From: Rhodocollybia butyracea
Lineage: Eukaryota; Basidiomycota; Agaricomycetes; Agaricales; Omphalotaceae
Reading direction: 5' to 3'
Length of the DNA: 64,000 bases
Assembly: GCA_015501585.1 (NCBI GenBank)
Contig: JADNRY010000111.1
Coordinates: forward strand, 124,001-188,000
Below the pieces are notes generated by a model, which did not search any database, was not told where the DNA came from, and was given only the letters and a program-made list of their open reading frames with translations. The stretch's first letter is position 1. Every line of letters begins with the position of its first letter. Both the position numbers and the translations under genes were made by a program. This document shows, one piece after another, positions 13,109-26,200 of this stretch.

Positions 13109-14845
13109 GCTGTTGTTCTCGTTATTGTCTCCAAAGCACGTATCTCCTTTCTATCTTACGTTGACTCATAACTGAGTCGTTTACGACTGTTATATCATGA
13201 ATGCGAGTAGCTAAGTATGCATACTCGGAAGATTGGGAGTCCGGGCCTCTCGGCCTCCTCACGAAAATACCTTCCGTCAAGGCCATCTTGGTCTATCTCC
13301 GCATCGCTTGTGTTTCCCGCGAAACCTGTGGATATCTCCTCGATCTCGAAGAAGCTTTTCCCTGATAACAGGCTTCCCCGAACCTCGAGATGGAATGGAA
13401 GTCCATATAGCAAGCATATGGCCGAGATGCAAATTACCGATAAAAGCAGTTGATATACCCCATTTTAGAGTGTACATATCACTTTACGCCAACTTTACGA
13501 GTATAACGTATTACTAACGTTATGTATGTACATGCAGCTTCTCTACTTTACAAGTCCTTTCTATTTTGGGGCCCGAGATATACAGCTTTGATATTTCCTG
13601 ATAGGGATGGCCATGTACCCTTGTCACTCACGCCAGGCTCGGTCTGTGAAGGTAGATTGTAGGATCATACAGACCTGCTACACCAAATCACTTTCATGGT
13701 AGGTATCCACAAGCGAAGAAAAGGTACAAGTTACTAACCGAGCCGAAGAGAAGGTGGTATGATCGCTCGAAAGTTCACAATCCTAGTATCATTGAACGAA
13801 TACACGTAACACAGCGGCTTGCGAAATTAGTGGTGGAGAAAACTTCATACTGACCTACCGAGCACCGGAAGAGAATGACATTCAATCAAGGATGTGAGCC
13901 TTGCTTCGACAAAGGCGTATGTAACGTGTAATTCTATGCTCGGTAAGGTAGGGACCAGACTCGACAAACTTGAACCATGGTCGTCAATCTTGTGAGTTAA
14001 GGAGTGCAGCGCGAGCAGGAGCAATCTATCAGACTACTACACATAGAAAGAACATACCAGAGTCGGAGAAGAGAATGTACCGTCTGGCACCTATCCCTCG
14101 TCCCAGGATTGAGTTTTGCCTATATCACGTCGAGGTATTCGCAGTACTTCTAGTACCATGCGCACGTATATATAGGTTGCGTTAATGAAAGTTGTAGAGC
14201 CGAGCTGAATGCCGATGTTCACAAAAATTGTAAGTATTGATTGTTGTTAGGAGTCGCGAGGATGTGGTGTATTTGGATTTTATGATTGGAAACGATCAAG
14301 CAAAAGGAGGTCCGAGGAAGTGTTGTGTAACTTTAACGGACCCGGGACAGTCCAGACCAGTGGCAGCAGTTGGCAGCAGTAGCCTACCCAAGTACTCAGT
14401 ACTCAGTTGGTACCCAGGACGTTTCCGCACCGCGACTTCGCGGCAGTAATGCCGTATATTATCAGCGGTAGAAGCACCTTCTCGTCTGTGGAAATGCCAC
14501 CACATCATTTCGGGAAAAGTGAGAAAATATCCGAAAACAATGATTTCCCCACATAGACATTCTCGTCACAGGAATCGGTGGGTTTGAAGGCCGAGGACCT
14601 GGCTTGGTACTACTCTAGTAGAGAACTGAAACGCCTGACGCCGGGTAGTTTCAATATGGTAGGTACCTGTAGGTACTCAAATTCAGGTAGGACAGATCGA
14701 ATAGTACCTCCTCGAATTCATGTCCCCGACGCTCAAAGTCCGTTTGTTTGAAGAGAAAACGGCGTAGTAGTAAATAAAAATAAATCAAACGATTGTTTTT
14801 CGGCGCTTATCGAAGCCATGCTTTTGTGTCATACCTTCATGCAGC
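13109..14845. other. Intergenic, no gene recognised
   Basis: No conserved frame, tRNA or transposon terminus was found. Short frames at 13217-13517, 13970-14185 and 14237-14449 lack domains. TAGGTA-rich runs near 14650-14690 and several GAGCCGAAGAGAA-like words (13740-14080) recur but form no ordered repeat. Confidence 0.35.
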
Positions 14846-15603
14846 ATGTCTTCGTCAACACAGAAGCTGTTTAACTTTGGCATATCGCTTCAGAATGCGA
14901 ACATATTCGGTGAAAATGAATGGTTCGTACCTTACGAGGCTCCGCTCGCCAAATACTTGGCTGACTTGACTGACCTAGTAGAAACATCGTCAACCCTTAG
15001 ACCAATGGGTGTCATCCCAGCTCCTCTCTGGAGCTCGCTTGGACGGCGTCTGCTCCTCTTTGCAAGATCTTCGAATCCTTTCCAGAGCGCCAAATTGCAT
15101 GTACGAAATCCGGATAAAACTGTTTGTAACCACCTTGGTTGCGATACTATATGATCCCGCTGTTAATCTCTTTATTGTTCTATTCAACACCCACAAATCT
15201 TGGGACAACACAAAGGTAGTTGACTCGCGTACACTTGAATACGCTTGAATACAAGTCATTGGCAGCCGAAATAGTACATGACAGAAGCACGTCTGTATTT
15301 TTTTCATCAATTCTAGGACGCCTTTGTCGAAGATTTCGATGCGTCTTCTGTCGTCGATACAGTGCAGACAGGAATGATGGATATCGACAAGTGGGTTTTC
15401 ACGAAGCTGTAGAAGATCTTCCAGATGGAGTGGCACATTTGTACGTCACGGTTTACGCGCCTACTTTCAACGTCATGCAGCTCTAATTCTTGAGTTCATA
15501 CAGGAAGCTCAGTATACATAAACAACGACAGCTACACGGCGTACAATGGAACCGAGCGCAGGGTGATGCTGGTGTACTTTACCGCTTCTGTCGAGTTTGA
15601 CTG
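14846..15603 (+). CDS. Unrecognised spliced gene
   Basis: I do not recognise the product. A start at 14846 (MSSSTQKLFNFGISL) opens a frame with WFVPYEAPLAKYLADL. A likely intron (GTGTCATC...TTTGCAAG, 15008-15066) joins it to LRILSRAPNCMYEIRI and FVTTLVAILYDPAVNLFIVL, a hydrophobic stretch. A second intron (from 15219) leads to DAFVEDFDASSVVDTV. The next junction is uncertain and seems to need an intron of only 18-22 nt. The last exon ends YTAYNGTERRVMLVYF with a stop near 15603. Codon-like bias and matching splice sites favour a real gene of about 190 aa, soluble, with no signal peptide. The model must be checked with transcripts. Confidence 0.45.
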
Positions 15604-18259
15604 ATGCGCCGTGATGCCATCCGAACTCTACGAGACTTTACGACTCCGAGAGCAAGACTGAGCAAGACCCACCAACAACCATCACGGTCAAGTCTCAACT
15701 ACATTGTTAGCACGGGACGAAACCAGCCGCCTATACAATTTGGAGATCATCTTTTGCATGGTTATCTTGTCCCTGTGCCCATGTCGATGTCCCATGGGAC
15801 CGAATAACGGAAATAGCGGCCAAATCGTCGTAGTCTCCTATACAGTCCTATGCTCAATGAGATAAGTAGGTGTCAGGATTAATAGGATTAATCCATTATA
15901 CGTCGAACGCCGGATCAAGGAGTTGATGAGCTTTAAAAACTAAAAGGAAGCGGAAGCTATCTGTGAGAAGGTTGACCATTCTCTGCAGATCTACTTATTG
16001 GAGATTTATGCGGTGGTACATGGCTGACCATCCCACTCCACGCGTTTCGCACGACAATACCGTCAACCTCATAAACAAGTACAGCGATAAGCCAATGAAC
16101 CGAAGTGGATACTGTCCGAGCAAGGATGGGGCTCTACGTACGTCCTTGAACAGGTCGAGGACACTAGGGTATTTTCCGGAGATTGCCATCTTCCTCGTGA
16201 CTCAGTCATGACTCGAACTCTTTATCACAGCAGACCATAGCTCAAAATGGCGAGCTCAGAGTCATTGCAAATTGGTAATGTGTCATGCTTTCTTTCCCTC
16301 GACCGACGGTGAATGTAGCAGCATTTTTTCACAGTAATCGCTTTCAAGGACTTCAGTGTCGAGGTGTACGCGTGGCCGAGTAGAACTGCTAATACATCCC
16401 ACAGTCTTAGCGCAACACTATTGTGTAACCTACAGGGAGTTCCGCTTACTACGCCTTTAATATATTATTCTTACCGGTTATAGGTATCAACGTCCTTCTG
16501 CTTGACGAGGAACTAGAAGCCACAATCGATCATGTCTTCCGCTGTCTTTCTCCCATCTCCAGAGGACCTGAATGCAGTATGAGGGGCGAAATCAGATCAG
16601 ATTGACCGTAGGCAGTGTTGACCCTAGAGAATGGCTCGTTCCTCCGCGTCCGCAAACCTTCCTTGGCAAACGGTCCCTGCAAGGTTTCGCCATCTGGTTG
16701 CACGATGTTCCGGTCCAGATTTTGGTCTTCCAGTGTCCAGCAAGGGCTCAAATTCAAACTTTGCTTTGAGGATGCAGTAACACTGTTGTTTTTTCATCGA
16801 CATCCTTCGACGCTGTACAAATCACGGCCTATACTTTGTTGCACTCGAGACCATCAAGATATTGTGATTTTCTCCCTTATTCCGATTATCAATCTAATCG
16901 GTCAACATCTTATACAACCGTTCGTTTTCCTGTTCTTTATGGCTTGAATTGATGTGGCACTGTGAACGGCTGAGCCCTTGGTCGGAGATCTCGAATGAAT
17001 CGCTTGTGTTCCATTGGCCTCAATTGCCTTCCACCCACCGTGATAGCTGCCTGAGCCTAACGCGACAGAGACGGTGAGGCGCTGGTAGTAAGAGCAATGA
17101 ATATGTTCAAAGTAAAGCCTCTAATAAACCCCTTCAGCACCTGCCTCAGAATAATGATATGCGGGTGTATGTTTGCGGCCCGCGTTCTGGGATCATCAGT
17201 GTCATTCTATCCTGTGAAGAGGGTCAACAGACATCAAGGAAGAAAGAAAAAAAGCATGGAAAAGACCGTAGTCGGAAGGATAGTCCCAGCGAGAACAGAG
17301 TTAACCTCGGGTACAGCTAGGCCCGGCGTGAGATTCAGCACATCAGCTCTTGCTTGCTTCCGATTCTCGTCCAGCATCAGGGTTTTCAAAGCTTTTCTTT
17401 TATTCTAGACTGGTATTAGGCGGCGCAGAACAATTATAGCCCCCTAACTCCAACAATGTTCCCTGAGCATAGCCGTCGTCGCGTCTGCTAAATATACCTT
17501 ATTAGACGATGGGTAATGTAGTATGAACGAATTACCCCACACTGAGGCTGATGTCGCGTCAGGCTCTTGTGAGGGCTTGTCGTAGCTCGATTAACGCCCG
17601 AGGAATGCACGGGCCAAGCGCTGCCATTCCTACAAGCTTTCAAGAAGTCGACAGCTGTATATCCTCATTCTTCCGGCTGAAGATTCAACCCACTAGCTTT
17701 TTTCTATGTAGTATATAAGTCACGAGGGCGTGTACCATGACGAGCAGAGGAGATCCTCCGCGACGATTTTATCGCGATATTTCAGAGATATGTGGAAAGG
17801 GACAATCATTCAAATTGATCTGCTCGGTTCAAAAACTGATAAAATTCCGCGGTACCTCAATCGTACCTTACAACCAAAGGGGCGGTTGTGGAACTGGGAG
17901 GAGGAGGCGAACAAGATGTGAATTATGATTGCGATGAGAGCGCTTTAATCGGAAGGCCGAAAACGAACTACGCGCGGGAATTAACACCGAACTTCTTTTT
18001 ATTTTAATCTTGGAATCAGAGCGGCCTATGAATGGCTCTTTCCTCCACTTCCACAAGTTCACATGCCAAGTGTGCCATTCAGAACTTATTCAGGGCATGT
18101 ACACGACAGACTTTCAAATTTCCTTCATGTCAATCTTCGAAACTGGAAGTCGGAGCGAAGTTTAATGTTACCAAATCACACCTGATTCGTGGCGTATGGT
18201 CGCAGCTAAAAGCCCAACCCCTCGCAGTTTTTTGACTGCGGCCACCCCCCTCTGGTAAT
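15604..18259. other. Gene-poor stretch with a possible gene fragment at 16246-16770
   Basis: The only coding-like signal is at 16246-16770. It has a possible start (MASSESLQI), an exon-like piece with FKDFSVEVYAWPS, then after TTATAG a piece reading VLLLDEELEATIDHVF and, in another frame, GKRSLQGFAIWLHDV. Stops separate these pieces, so this may be a decayed gene. I cannot name a family. The rest (15604-16240, 16780-18259) shows nothing I can support. Confidence 0.3.
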
Positions 18260-19375
18260 ATGGACCTGGACAAAGGGAGCTCTCCAATCTCTAGTCCTCA
18301 ACAAGGGCCAGCCGAGTATCAGCCTCATGTACCACGGATTACCACGTCTTTTCCAGGTTTCGAAGCACAGACGAGCCAGCCAAGGATCCCACCAGAATTG
18401 GAGGACAACCAAGGTCCTCAGCATGGGCCTGCCGAGTATCATCCTTATTTTCCGGGTTACGACGCACAGACAAACCACCCAAGAATATCACCAGAGTTGG
18501 AGGACAACCCAAACGCGAATTCGTCTCGTTCGACTCATGCTGCGCCATACGTCCAAACAAGTGGCGAACACCTTATAAGAGGCCCTGACCGGCCTGACCC
18601 GACACAGCTGGAGGATATAGTTCCACTTGATCGCGAAAAAGAAGGAACCGGTGCGTAAATTGCGTTTATCATCGTAGATAACTGTTCTGATATGAGTCCT
18701 GGAATTAGGCTCAAACAATCAAAGTCCGTTTAAAGCCAACTTTGGACAATGCTAGGAGCGAGTGTAAAAAATTCGACCGGAAAGCAAAGATGACAGGATA
18801 CGCTCTCAATGTAGCGATAGGTGGGTAACTCTATGTTTTTTCCTGATCTCTTCCTTACATCTAAGTCATAGGGCTTCAAGTTTTATTTGGAGCTTTAACG
18901 ACGGCTGTATCTGCAGGAACTTCCGGAAAATCGGTAAGTAGTTACGGTGTATATATATGGATATATTGGCCTAACATTCCTCTTGTCAAGACATCCATCG
19001 GACTGCCAGTTATCGGTAAGATCGGAATCTCATTGCTCTTGTTTCGAATAAATCTGATTATTATTTCAAAGGCGGAATGGCGACACTGGTAGCTAGCTAT
19101 TTAGCTAGAGCAAGAGGATCCAATGAACCTGAGCTCTCGATCATCCGAGTAAAAGACCTTGAACAATTCATCCGGGAATGCGAAGCTTTCGAGATGGATT
19201 ACGGACATCTAGCTAACCATGACCATGACGCTAAGCTCGATCAGTTTCGACGGAGGTTTGAAGAGCTCCTTGGTAATGGGAACGGGTGCGTGCCTAGTCT
19301 AACATATTCTCAACTTGAGCCTAACGCCGCATCATGTTTAGGGAACGCCGGCTTGCAACTTCCAGTAGTGTATAA
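18260..19375 (+). CDS. SLATT_fungal domain membrane protein
   Basis: Five exons encode about 250 aa. Exon 1 (18260-18650) is a Pro/Glu-rich disordered region with a two-unit tandem repeat. Later exons read VRLKPTLDNARSECKKF, GYALNVAIGLQVLFGALTT, TSIGLPVIGGMATLVAS, YLARARGSNEPELSI, VKDLEQFIRECEAFEMD and FRRRFEELLGN. This is the SLATT_fungal domain: two transmembrane helices joined by a short loop, then an amphipathic helical region. SLATT domains in prokaryotes are predicted pore-forming effectors linked to SMODS/SLOG nucleotide-signal sensors. The fungal role is unknown and may be self-recognition or stress signalling by analogy (inference). Introns are 18651-18724, 18821-18872 and others; all junctions keep frame. 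The stop is at 19373. It stands alone with no SMODS, SLOG or NLR neighbour in the window. Confidence 0.85.
18293..18510 (+). repeat. Two-unit in-frame tandem repeat in SLATT exon 1
   Basis: Unit 1 (18293-18412) and unit 2 (18413-18510) share GPAEYxP, FPG(F/Y)(E/D)AQT and PRI(P/S)PELEDN. Unit 2 lacks about 8 codons in the middle. It lies wholly within the disordered N-terminal arm, before the first transmembrane helix. Confidence 0.8.
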
Positions 19376-20289
19376 GATATGTCAGGTGTACACTATCAGT
19401 GTGTGCAAAAGGCTATAATTTACGATAATTACACTCAAGGGATTTGGACATTGGAACTTTTGCGAATACTTTATCCCCAATTTCCCCCTACCCAGAACTA
19501 TTCACACTTTATTGCATACATCGGTAGTTCAGGAATCTGGAGTCGTTGTCACAGCACAGAACATTTCTTCAATTCGATACAATCCTTACTACAAACACTT
19601 GTCACTTGTACTTGACATCCGTTATACCTTTCAAGTTCGACTATCTTTATTCATTTTTGCATCCAATGTATCCCAAAAGAGCTCTACTCATTAAAATGGT
19701 GCCTTATGCCTGTGTGCGATACAGATTGTGAATGTGACAGATGTTCTTGAAGACTCGAAGAGCCGGATAGTATTCACGTAGTGATCGCAGAACTCGGTAC
19801 AAGCGGGAGGACTCCAACTTGGGAAACTCTTCGGAGTAAGCTACAACTTAATCAAATAAGCCGCCGTGCTTAAGTTCATGGAAATTTCCAGTGGTCCAGT
19901 TTGAGATCGCAAGGAATTAATTACAGTAATTACTTAAGTGGCTGTATATCATAACCGAACTGAGATTCACTGGAATCTGTACATAAAACGTCGGAGAAAG
20001 AGTGTAGATGATTATGCGGGACCGTAGGTCGGTCCGGTCATCGAATCAAGAATAAGCAAGAAGTACAGTACTAAGATCCATCGCACATACGGATACAGAT
20101 ATATTATGGCGGTACGAAAACCAGTGCATACACATTTATTAGAAACGCGCGTAAATCAACCTATCTAGCTTCAAAAAACCGAATGTATAGACATGCTTCA
20201 ACTCTGATGCTGACGCTTAACACAAGTCTAATATGAACTTCTCAGTATAGGTGCCAGACCGTTTACGCAGCAGAGACGTACCTATCTTC
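19376..20289. other. Convergent 3' intergenic region
   Basis: Lies between the 3' ends of the SLATT gene (+) and the giant DUF3638 gene (-). Short AT-rich frames are not supported. No element or RNA gene was found. Confidence 0.4.
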
Positions 20290-23200
20290 CTATTCAAAAT
20301 CCTCCTTCCTCAACACTATCCCATTGACAATTCTCCCTATATGCGTCTGCCGATACTTATTGCCCTTCCTTCGCAGCGATGTCAGCTCCTTCAAAAATGG
20401 CACTGGACTAACGACAAATGGGCAATCCTGGTAAAACCCCCCATCATCAAACATTCTCTCTTCCGGTCGTACAAAACCATCGCTGTTGACTGATGGCCCA
20501 GTCACATCTTCAAAATCGACTCCCAAGCCAAGGAATGCGCACAAGTTGCGGTAGATGTTGTAATTTCCGATGTACAGTTGACCAGAGAAGAGGTTGAGCT
20601 GAGAGATAGCAAGCATGTCGGGGCTTGTCCGATCCCAACTGGCAGCCAGCGGTGGTATGCAGAAGAACTTCAAGTCGTCAAAGGTACGCATCTCCCGCCT
20701 GACTCGAGGAGCATACATATGGAGATTGACATGGGTACTTTTCCGAATAGCTGGCAGAAGCTCCTGTGCCTCGTACGGACTGAGTACAACGATATTCATG
20801 GCAAGATCTGATGATGGGCATGAAAGTACCCAATTCACCGGACGCATGTGCTCCTTTGAGGTCTCAGTATCAGATATCGCTATAGCAAAATCCTTCGTTG
20901 CCCATAGTGTATGCCTCCAAGGCGAATCAACTGGCCGCAAGTGCTGTCGTACTGCGGCTACTACTGCCGCTGGGATTGTGTTAAAGAGCGGTTGGAAGGC
21001 AGCAGATGTATTCTTGAGAATCCCAGTCTTGACAAGTACACGTACCTCGTCGCTGACCCGATGGGTGTGTGGCTTGGCGCGAGGCGGACGCTTTAGTTGG
21101 CGCTCCTGCTCTATTTCTTGTTCGATTTCCCTCTCCTGCTCCTCGTCTACGCTGGCATCACCAATGTCTGTTATCCCTAACATATCAAGCCTAGCCTGCA
21201 TTTCTGGAATCTGGTTCACTTTCGCAACATTCGGGGAAGTGTTAAGAGAGGATTGTGCCGAGGGAGGGAGGTACAGTTGTTCGAGTGTCCTTGCTTCTGG
21301 TTGTTGCCATCCAGAGCGCAACTCGGCAATGTTAGACGGTGAATCCGACTCTTTCGCTGTGTTAGACGGTGAATCCGACTCTTTCGCTGCAGCCCATACA
21401 AGGTCTCTCTGATGAAAATCAACGCCTTGTTGTACCCAATGAGGGATATGATGCTCTATATCCTCGCAAGTTCTTAGCATCGCCCACCGCAAGATATCAA
21501 TGACTTTGATGGCAACACCGTCGCTCTTGTTAGCGGCCGCGCGAATGGCTTGAGCTATTTCCAGTGGGGCAAAGAACAAGACGCTATGTCCATGTCCAAG
21601 CTGACGCAGTCTCATGCAAGCTATAAAGATAACATACGTCAGCTGTTGAGCGAGAGAGTAAAGTACGAATCACTTGCCTTGCACTAGTCTGTCCTTAGTG
21701 ACTTTGTTTCCAAGTGTCACCAACGCACGAGATCCGCGAGGAAATTTCAAGTCTGTCCCTCGCGTGTGTGCGTCATCAAGGTAGATTATGCAATCGCCGA
21801 GCCTATCTCGGAAGGATGAGGAAATGAATGGCTCGACAGCGCCATCTCGCATCAGCACTGTAATCTCGTCTTTGTGGTCAAAGTAGACCGCAGCTTGGGC
21901 ATCATTATCAATTTGCAACCATACCTCAGCAACCTTCCGGTTGATTCGTAGAACCTGGGCACCGACATCAAACAGAATGCGTACAGGTGGGCTTCGTGAT
22001 GCCATTTGGAAGAGCAAGTCCTTCAGAGGGACGTGTTTGAGGGAAAGATCGCCTGGCGTGATGCATGGGCCATTCTCAGGTTGTTGGAGATATAAAAGCA
22101 CCTTCGCACTCGTACTCTCCTGGCCGGCGAGATCTTCCTGATGAATGGATGTCGGGAGAAGGTGTTGATTGTCGTTTGTGCCACTGAAACCTGTTTTTAC
22201 TCTCTCGCTATTCTCTACCAAATCCCAAGCCGATGTAGAAAGCTTATAAGGGAATTCTTTCGCCGCCTTCGGGAAGACTACTGCGGAAAGATAAAAATCG
22301 ACAACATTCTTCGTTCGCCGAAATCGAGGTACGAGAACGTCTGCCAACTGTGTTGGATCTTCAAGGTTGATTCCTGTCTCTCGACGGAGCTCTTCAGGCA
22401 GGTCCAACCCAGACGTCCAGGTCTCGTACTCAGCGGCTGCATTATCAGAGCTGAGAAGTAGCTGGATCGCCGTGCGGAGCTGATTCTCGTCCAAACCTCG
22501 ATAGTAATAAGACAAGCAGGTCAGAAGTAGTGCGATATCACTGAGGTTCTCGTTAGCACCAGACCATCTACACAACAGAGATACACGAACCTATGCCCAA
22601 ATTCAGCGCTGGTACTAGGAACATCTTTCGCTCGGAACGGAACCGCAAGCATGCTTCGTGTCAGGTCTAGCCCATAGTCTACCCTCCAATGACGCTTCAG
22701 AAAAACATAACAGATTAAACCATGCGCAAGTAGACCACGTAGCAAAAGCACAGAATTCCACTTTCCGCTAGAATCAAAGCAACGTTTTGCAATGATGATA
22801 TCTTGCGCATTGACATTGAAACCAGTAATGAACCTTCGAACTGCTTGGCGGTCCCTGTGATTAAGAAATCTGAAGTTCACGTTCTCCAACTTTCCAGCCA
22901 TGATGTCGTCAGCTATCCACTCTACTAGGTCTGTACCTGGAGTAGGTTTCAGGAGACGTAAGAAAGGAAACAAGCCAGGCTTATTGGTTTCCACTTCAAC
23001 ATCTAACGGAAATTTTTTTCGAAGCCGATTCAGGTGGCAGGATACAAGAGAGAGAACCTGTTGGACTGTTGTCCATCGGTCAGGGTGGTCTTCCAGAGGT
23101 TGCTGGTCTCCAATAGTGTAAATGAGCTGGTATTTAGAATGCAGGATCTCGTCACTCTCATCAAGAATGTCGCGAGAGCAGGAAGAAAGCCACTTTTGCA

Positions 23201-26200
23201 ACTCTAAAAGGCTTGAACGGGTGGGATGACCTGTTACAAGTCGTTCAACTGCGAGAAGGCGGAAAGAAAGGATATGTTCCGGCTGCGCTATGAGTATACC
23301 TCCGACAGCTACACATTCCTCTAAGAGAGACCGAATTCCCCTAATTTGGGAAGGCCCCATATCGACTGAGCGCGAGAAGGGAAGGAAAAACACGCGACGT
23401 CCGCATACACCTGTCAAACGGGCTGCGAGGAGATGAAACATCTGCCGTGAAAGTGGTTTCAGGACCACCAATCGCACCAGCGTTTTTTGGTCGGCCAGAG
23501 TCGCTACTGCAAGAGGAGCAATAACAGATGATTTTCCTTCACCCATATTGAGCTGGAATGCTGTATTCTTGTTTGAAGAAGGAGATATCATCTCTTTCAG
23601 GACAATATGTTGCAACGGACGAAGAGTGAACCTGCTCTCTACCTTTCCAGCAGAAGTTTCGATGAGATGACGTTGAATAGCGAGTATAGTGCAGTTTACT
23701 TACCTGTATCAAAGCCCAGTCGGGATTTTGGCTCGCTTCAGCAACCGAAATGGGGGTAGCTTCAACCTCTTGAGAATAATGGGGACTGTGGCTACACTGG
23801 AACTCAATGAGCCGTCGTGCACGATGAATATGAACCAGTCTACAAGCAAGGTCTGCAAGAGTAGTCCGCCATTTCTCTGGATAAGACTCCCTTAGCTTAA
23901 TAGAGAGTTGCCGAAGAAAGGTCCTGACTGTTAATCGTGGCCACTGGCCTGCGTCCTGTGAGAGCTGCTGCGCCTTAGTTTGAGGCTGAAACCCCTTTTT
24001 GATGGCTTCTTCCAGGTTGGTAAAGCGTTCATTACAAATCTGAAGGTAATGCAGGTGCTTATCAGCTTCACTAGATGTTAGATCCTGTTCTGAACGGAGA
24101 GCTAGGAGGCTTGCATCAAGATGCTCCCCATAAACCCGTAATAGTGGTTTGGAAGACTTTGTGAACTCCTCCAAAAGCTTCCCCAGCTCTTGAGTGTCGG
24201 GAATAACTGACCCGCCTCGTTCCCAAGTAGTATTTTTGGTATCGGGCACCTCTCTACTGGCAAGTAAGTGTCGCAATGAAATCTTGTCCAACAAGTATGG
24301 GCTGGATGGTGCTGATAGATCCGGTGGCAGTAACATTTTCCCTAGCTCTGGGTAAGAACAAATTTCTCGACTACTATCCACAAGTACGCTTTGTACTCCA
24401 ACGAGGAATGAATGTAACTCTTTGTTCTGAAAGCAATTTGCAAAACGAGTCTGCATGGAGTTGTGCAGGCCGTGCATGTTGAATAAGGGAGCAAAGATGG
24501 GATTGGACGGCGCATAAACAGTTGAACATGGCCACTGTGATACATAGTGTTGCGTTATTTGAGAGACAAGTCGGTTCCGTTGATCTTCATAGGATTTGTT
24601 CACGCGCTGAGAGAATGCCCAACCGCTCTCATCATCGTCTTTAAGTAGACCGTTGGCATCCCAAGATGCCTTCTCCATACCGTGCGCCGCATTATAAGCA
24701 AGCTGCCTGAGGTCGCCTGGTTCGGGTGCAAGCCTAAACGCAAGATCATAAACTGAACATTGCGACGCAAGCTTTGGTAGAGAAAATGATTGGAAGCGGA
24801 AATTGGTTCCGAATGCCAGAAATGTAGGAATGAGCTTCATGTACACTGGACTATGATAGCTCATTGCAGAAAATGTGAACAGACAACGATAGTCTTCGCC
24901 TATCCTTTGCTTCCTTAGAACGTTGAACATTGACAAGTACACTTCGCCAAATTGTGGTGACAACAAGTCGTTGCGATAGGAGATATCAATATCTGTTTGA
25001 CTAGATATTAGATTCCACTCCTTAAACAACGAGTAGAGGTCAGGAAGTTCCGCGTCCGCCGCAAGCAGACGATGTGTAAAGGAGAGAGAGATCTCCTTAG
25101 ACTTCCTCGATACTGAAAGTGCTGGCGTGATAGAACTAAGCGTGTGGCGACTGTCTTCAGAGGTCAAGTCACTGACTCCGTGAAGGTCAGGGCTGTGAAA
25201 TAATGCCTCCCGGTGCTCAGCTTTCTTCATGAGTATCTGCTCGGAGGATGGTTCAGACGAGACAGAGTTGTTGGAGTCTATTTTATTGGGTCGATCGAAG
25301 AGAGCTAATTTCTGAGCATATTCCCGGATGGAATCCGTGATATGCGAAAAGGCACTGTGTTGACTCAAAGGAGGCAAATTTGAGTCCCAAGCAACAGTTT
25401 GCATGACCTGTAGATGCTTGGGATAGAATGTGCGTGTTGGGCTTATTGCATTGATTACTTTAAGGAGCTCTCTATCGGAAGATCTCAGTTCCAAAAAGGT
25501 GATGCATGATGCAGATGAGTACTCCAACAAAGCTTCCTCTGTGCCAGTTCGTCTGGTAAGAGGGTCAGGAAGTCGCCCACTTGTTACAGCATGAAGATAA
25601 ACTTTGTAAAGCCGTGACGTGAGACTTGCATTTGTCTGCAGATAACCAAGATCGGTGTCAACTAGATATTCATGATACCTGGTTTGCTTCATGGAACGAT
25701 CGGTGCGTATCTCGATGGAAACATGATCAGAGCCTTTCTGAACACAAACAAATCCATGAGGGATGAGTACTCTCCTCATTTCAGTGGAAGATGAATCAAA
25801 CGGTCGGAGTACCAGCTGATTTTTTAGCCCAAGCATTGTCCCTGTAGATTGGTGACGGTCAACACAAAACCCTGGTAGGTTTTTGCTCCGAAGTAGCTGG
25901 CCCTTCAGGTGAAAAGCTAGTCGGAGACGAGGTAGATCCGCCGTAACAGCGCCACCCGATAGTAGCGTAATAAGTATCTCATCTGAGTATTCGAGAGGCT
26001 CGAGCTGGGAGCTTAGCATGCGCCCCGTTAGGCTGTGAGGATCAACGAGATATTTGTGAGGTGCCAGTATCATTTGTGCGGAATTTAGAACATCGCTGAT
26101 ATGGTTATTTGACGGCAATGAACACCAGATCGAATGAAGAGGACACAACTCGATAAATTGTCGGGACACTCGAAACCAGTGAGCATATTCCTGTACTAGT

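Noticed and set aside
21331..21390. Two 30-bp units considered as a CRISPR-like or regulatory array
   Set aside because: Simple in-frame coding duplication without spacers.
20615..21412. 265-aa plus-strand open frame
   Set aside because: Antisense shadow of the C-terminal exon of the giant DUF3638 gene.
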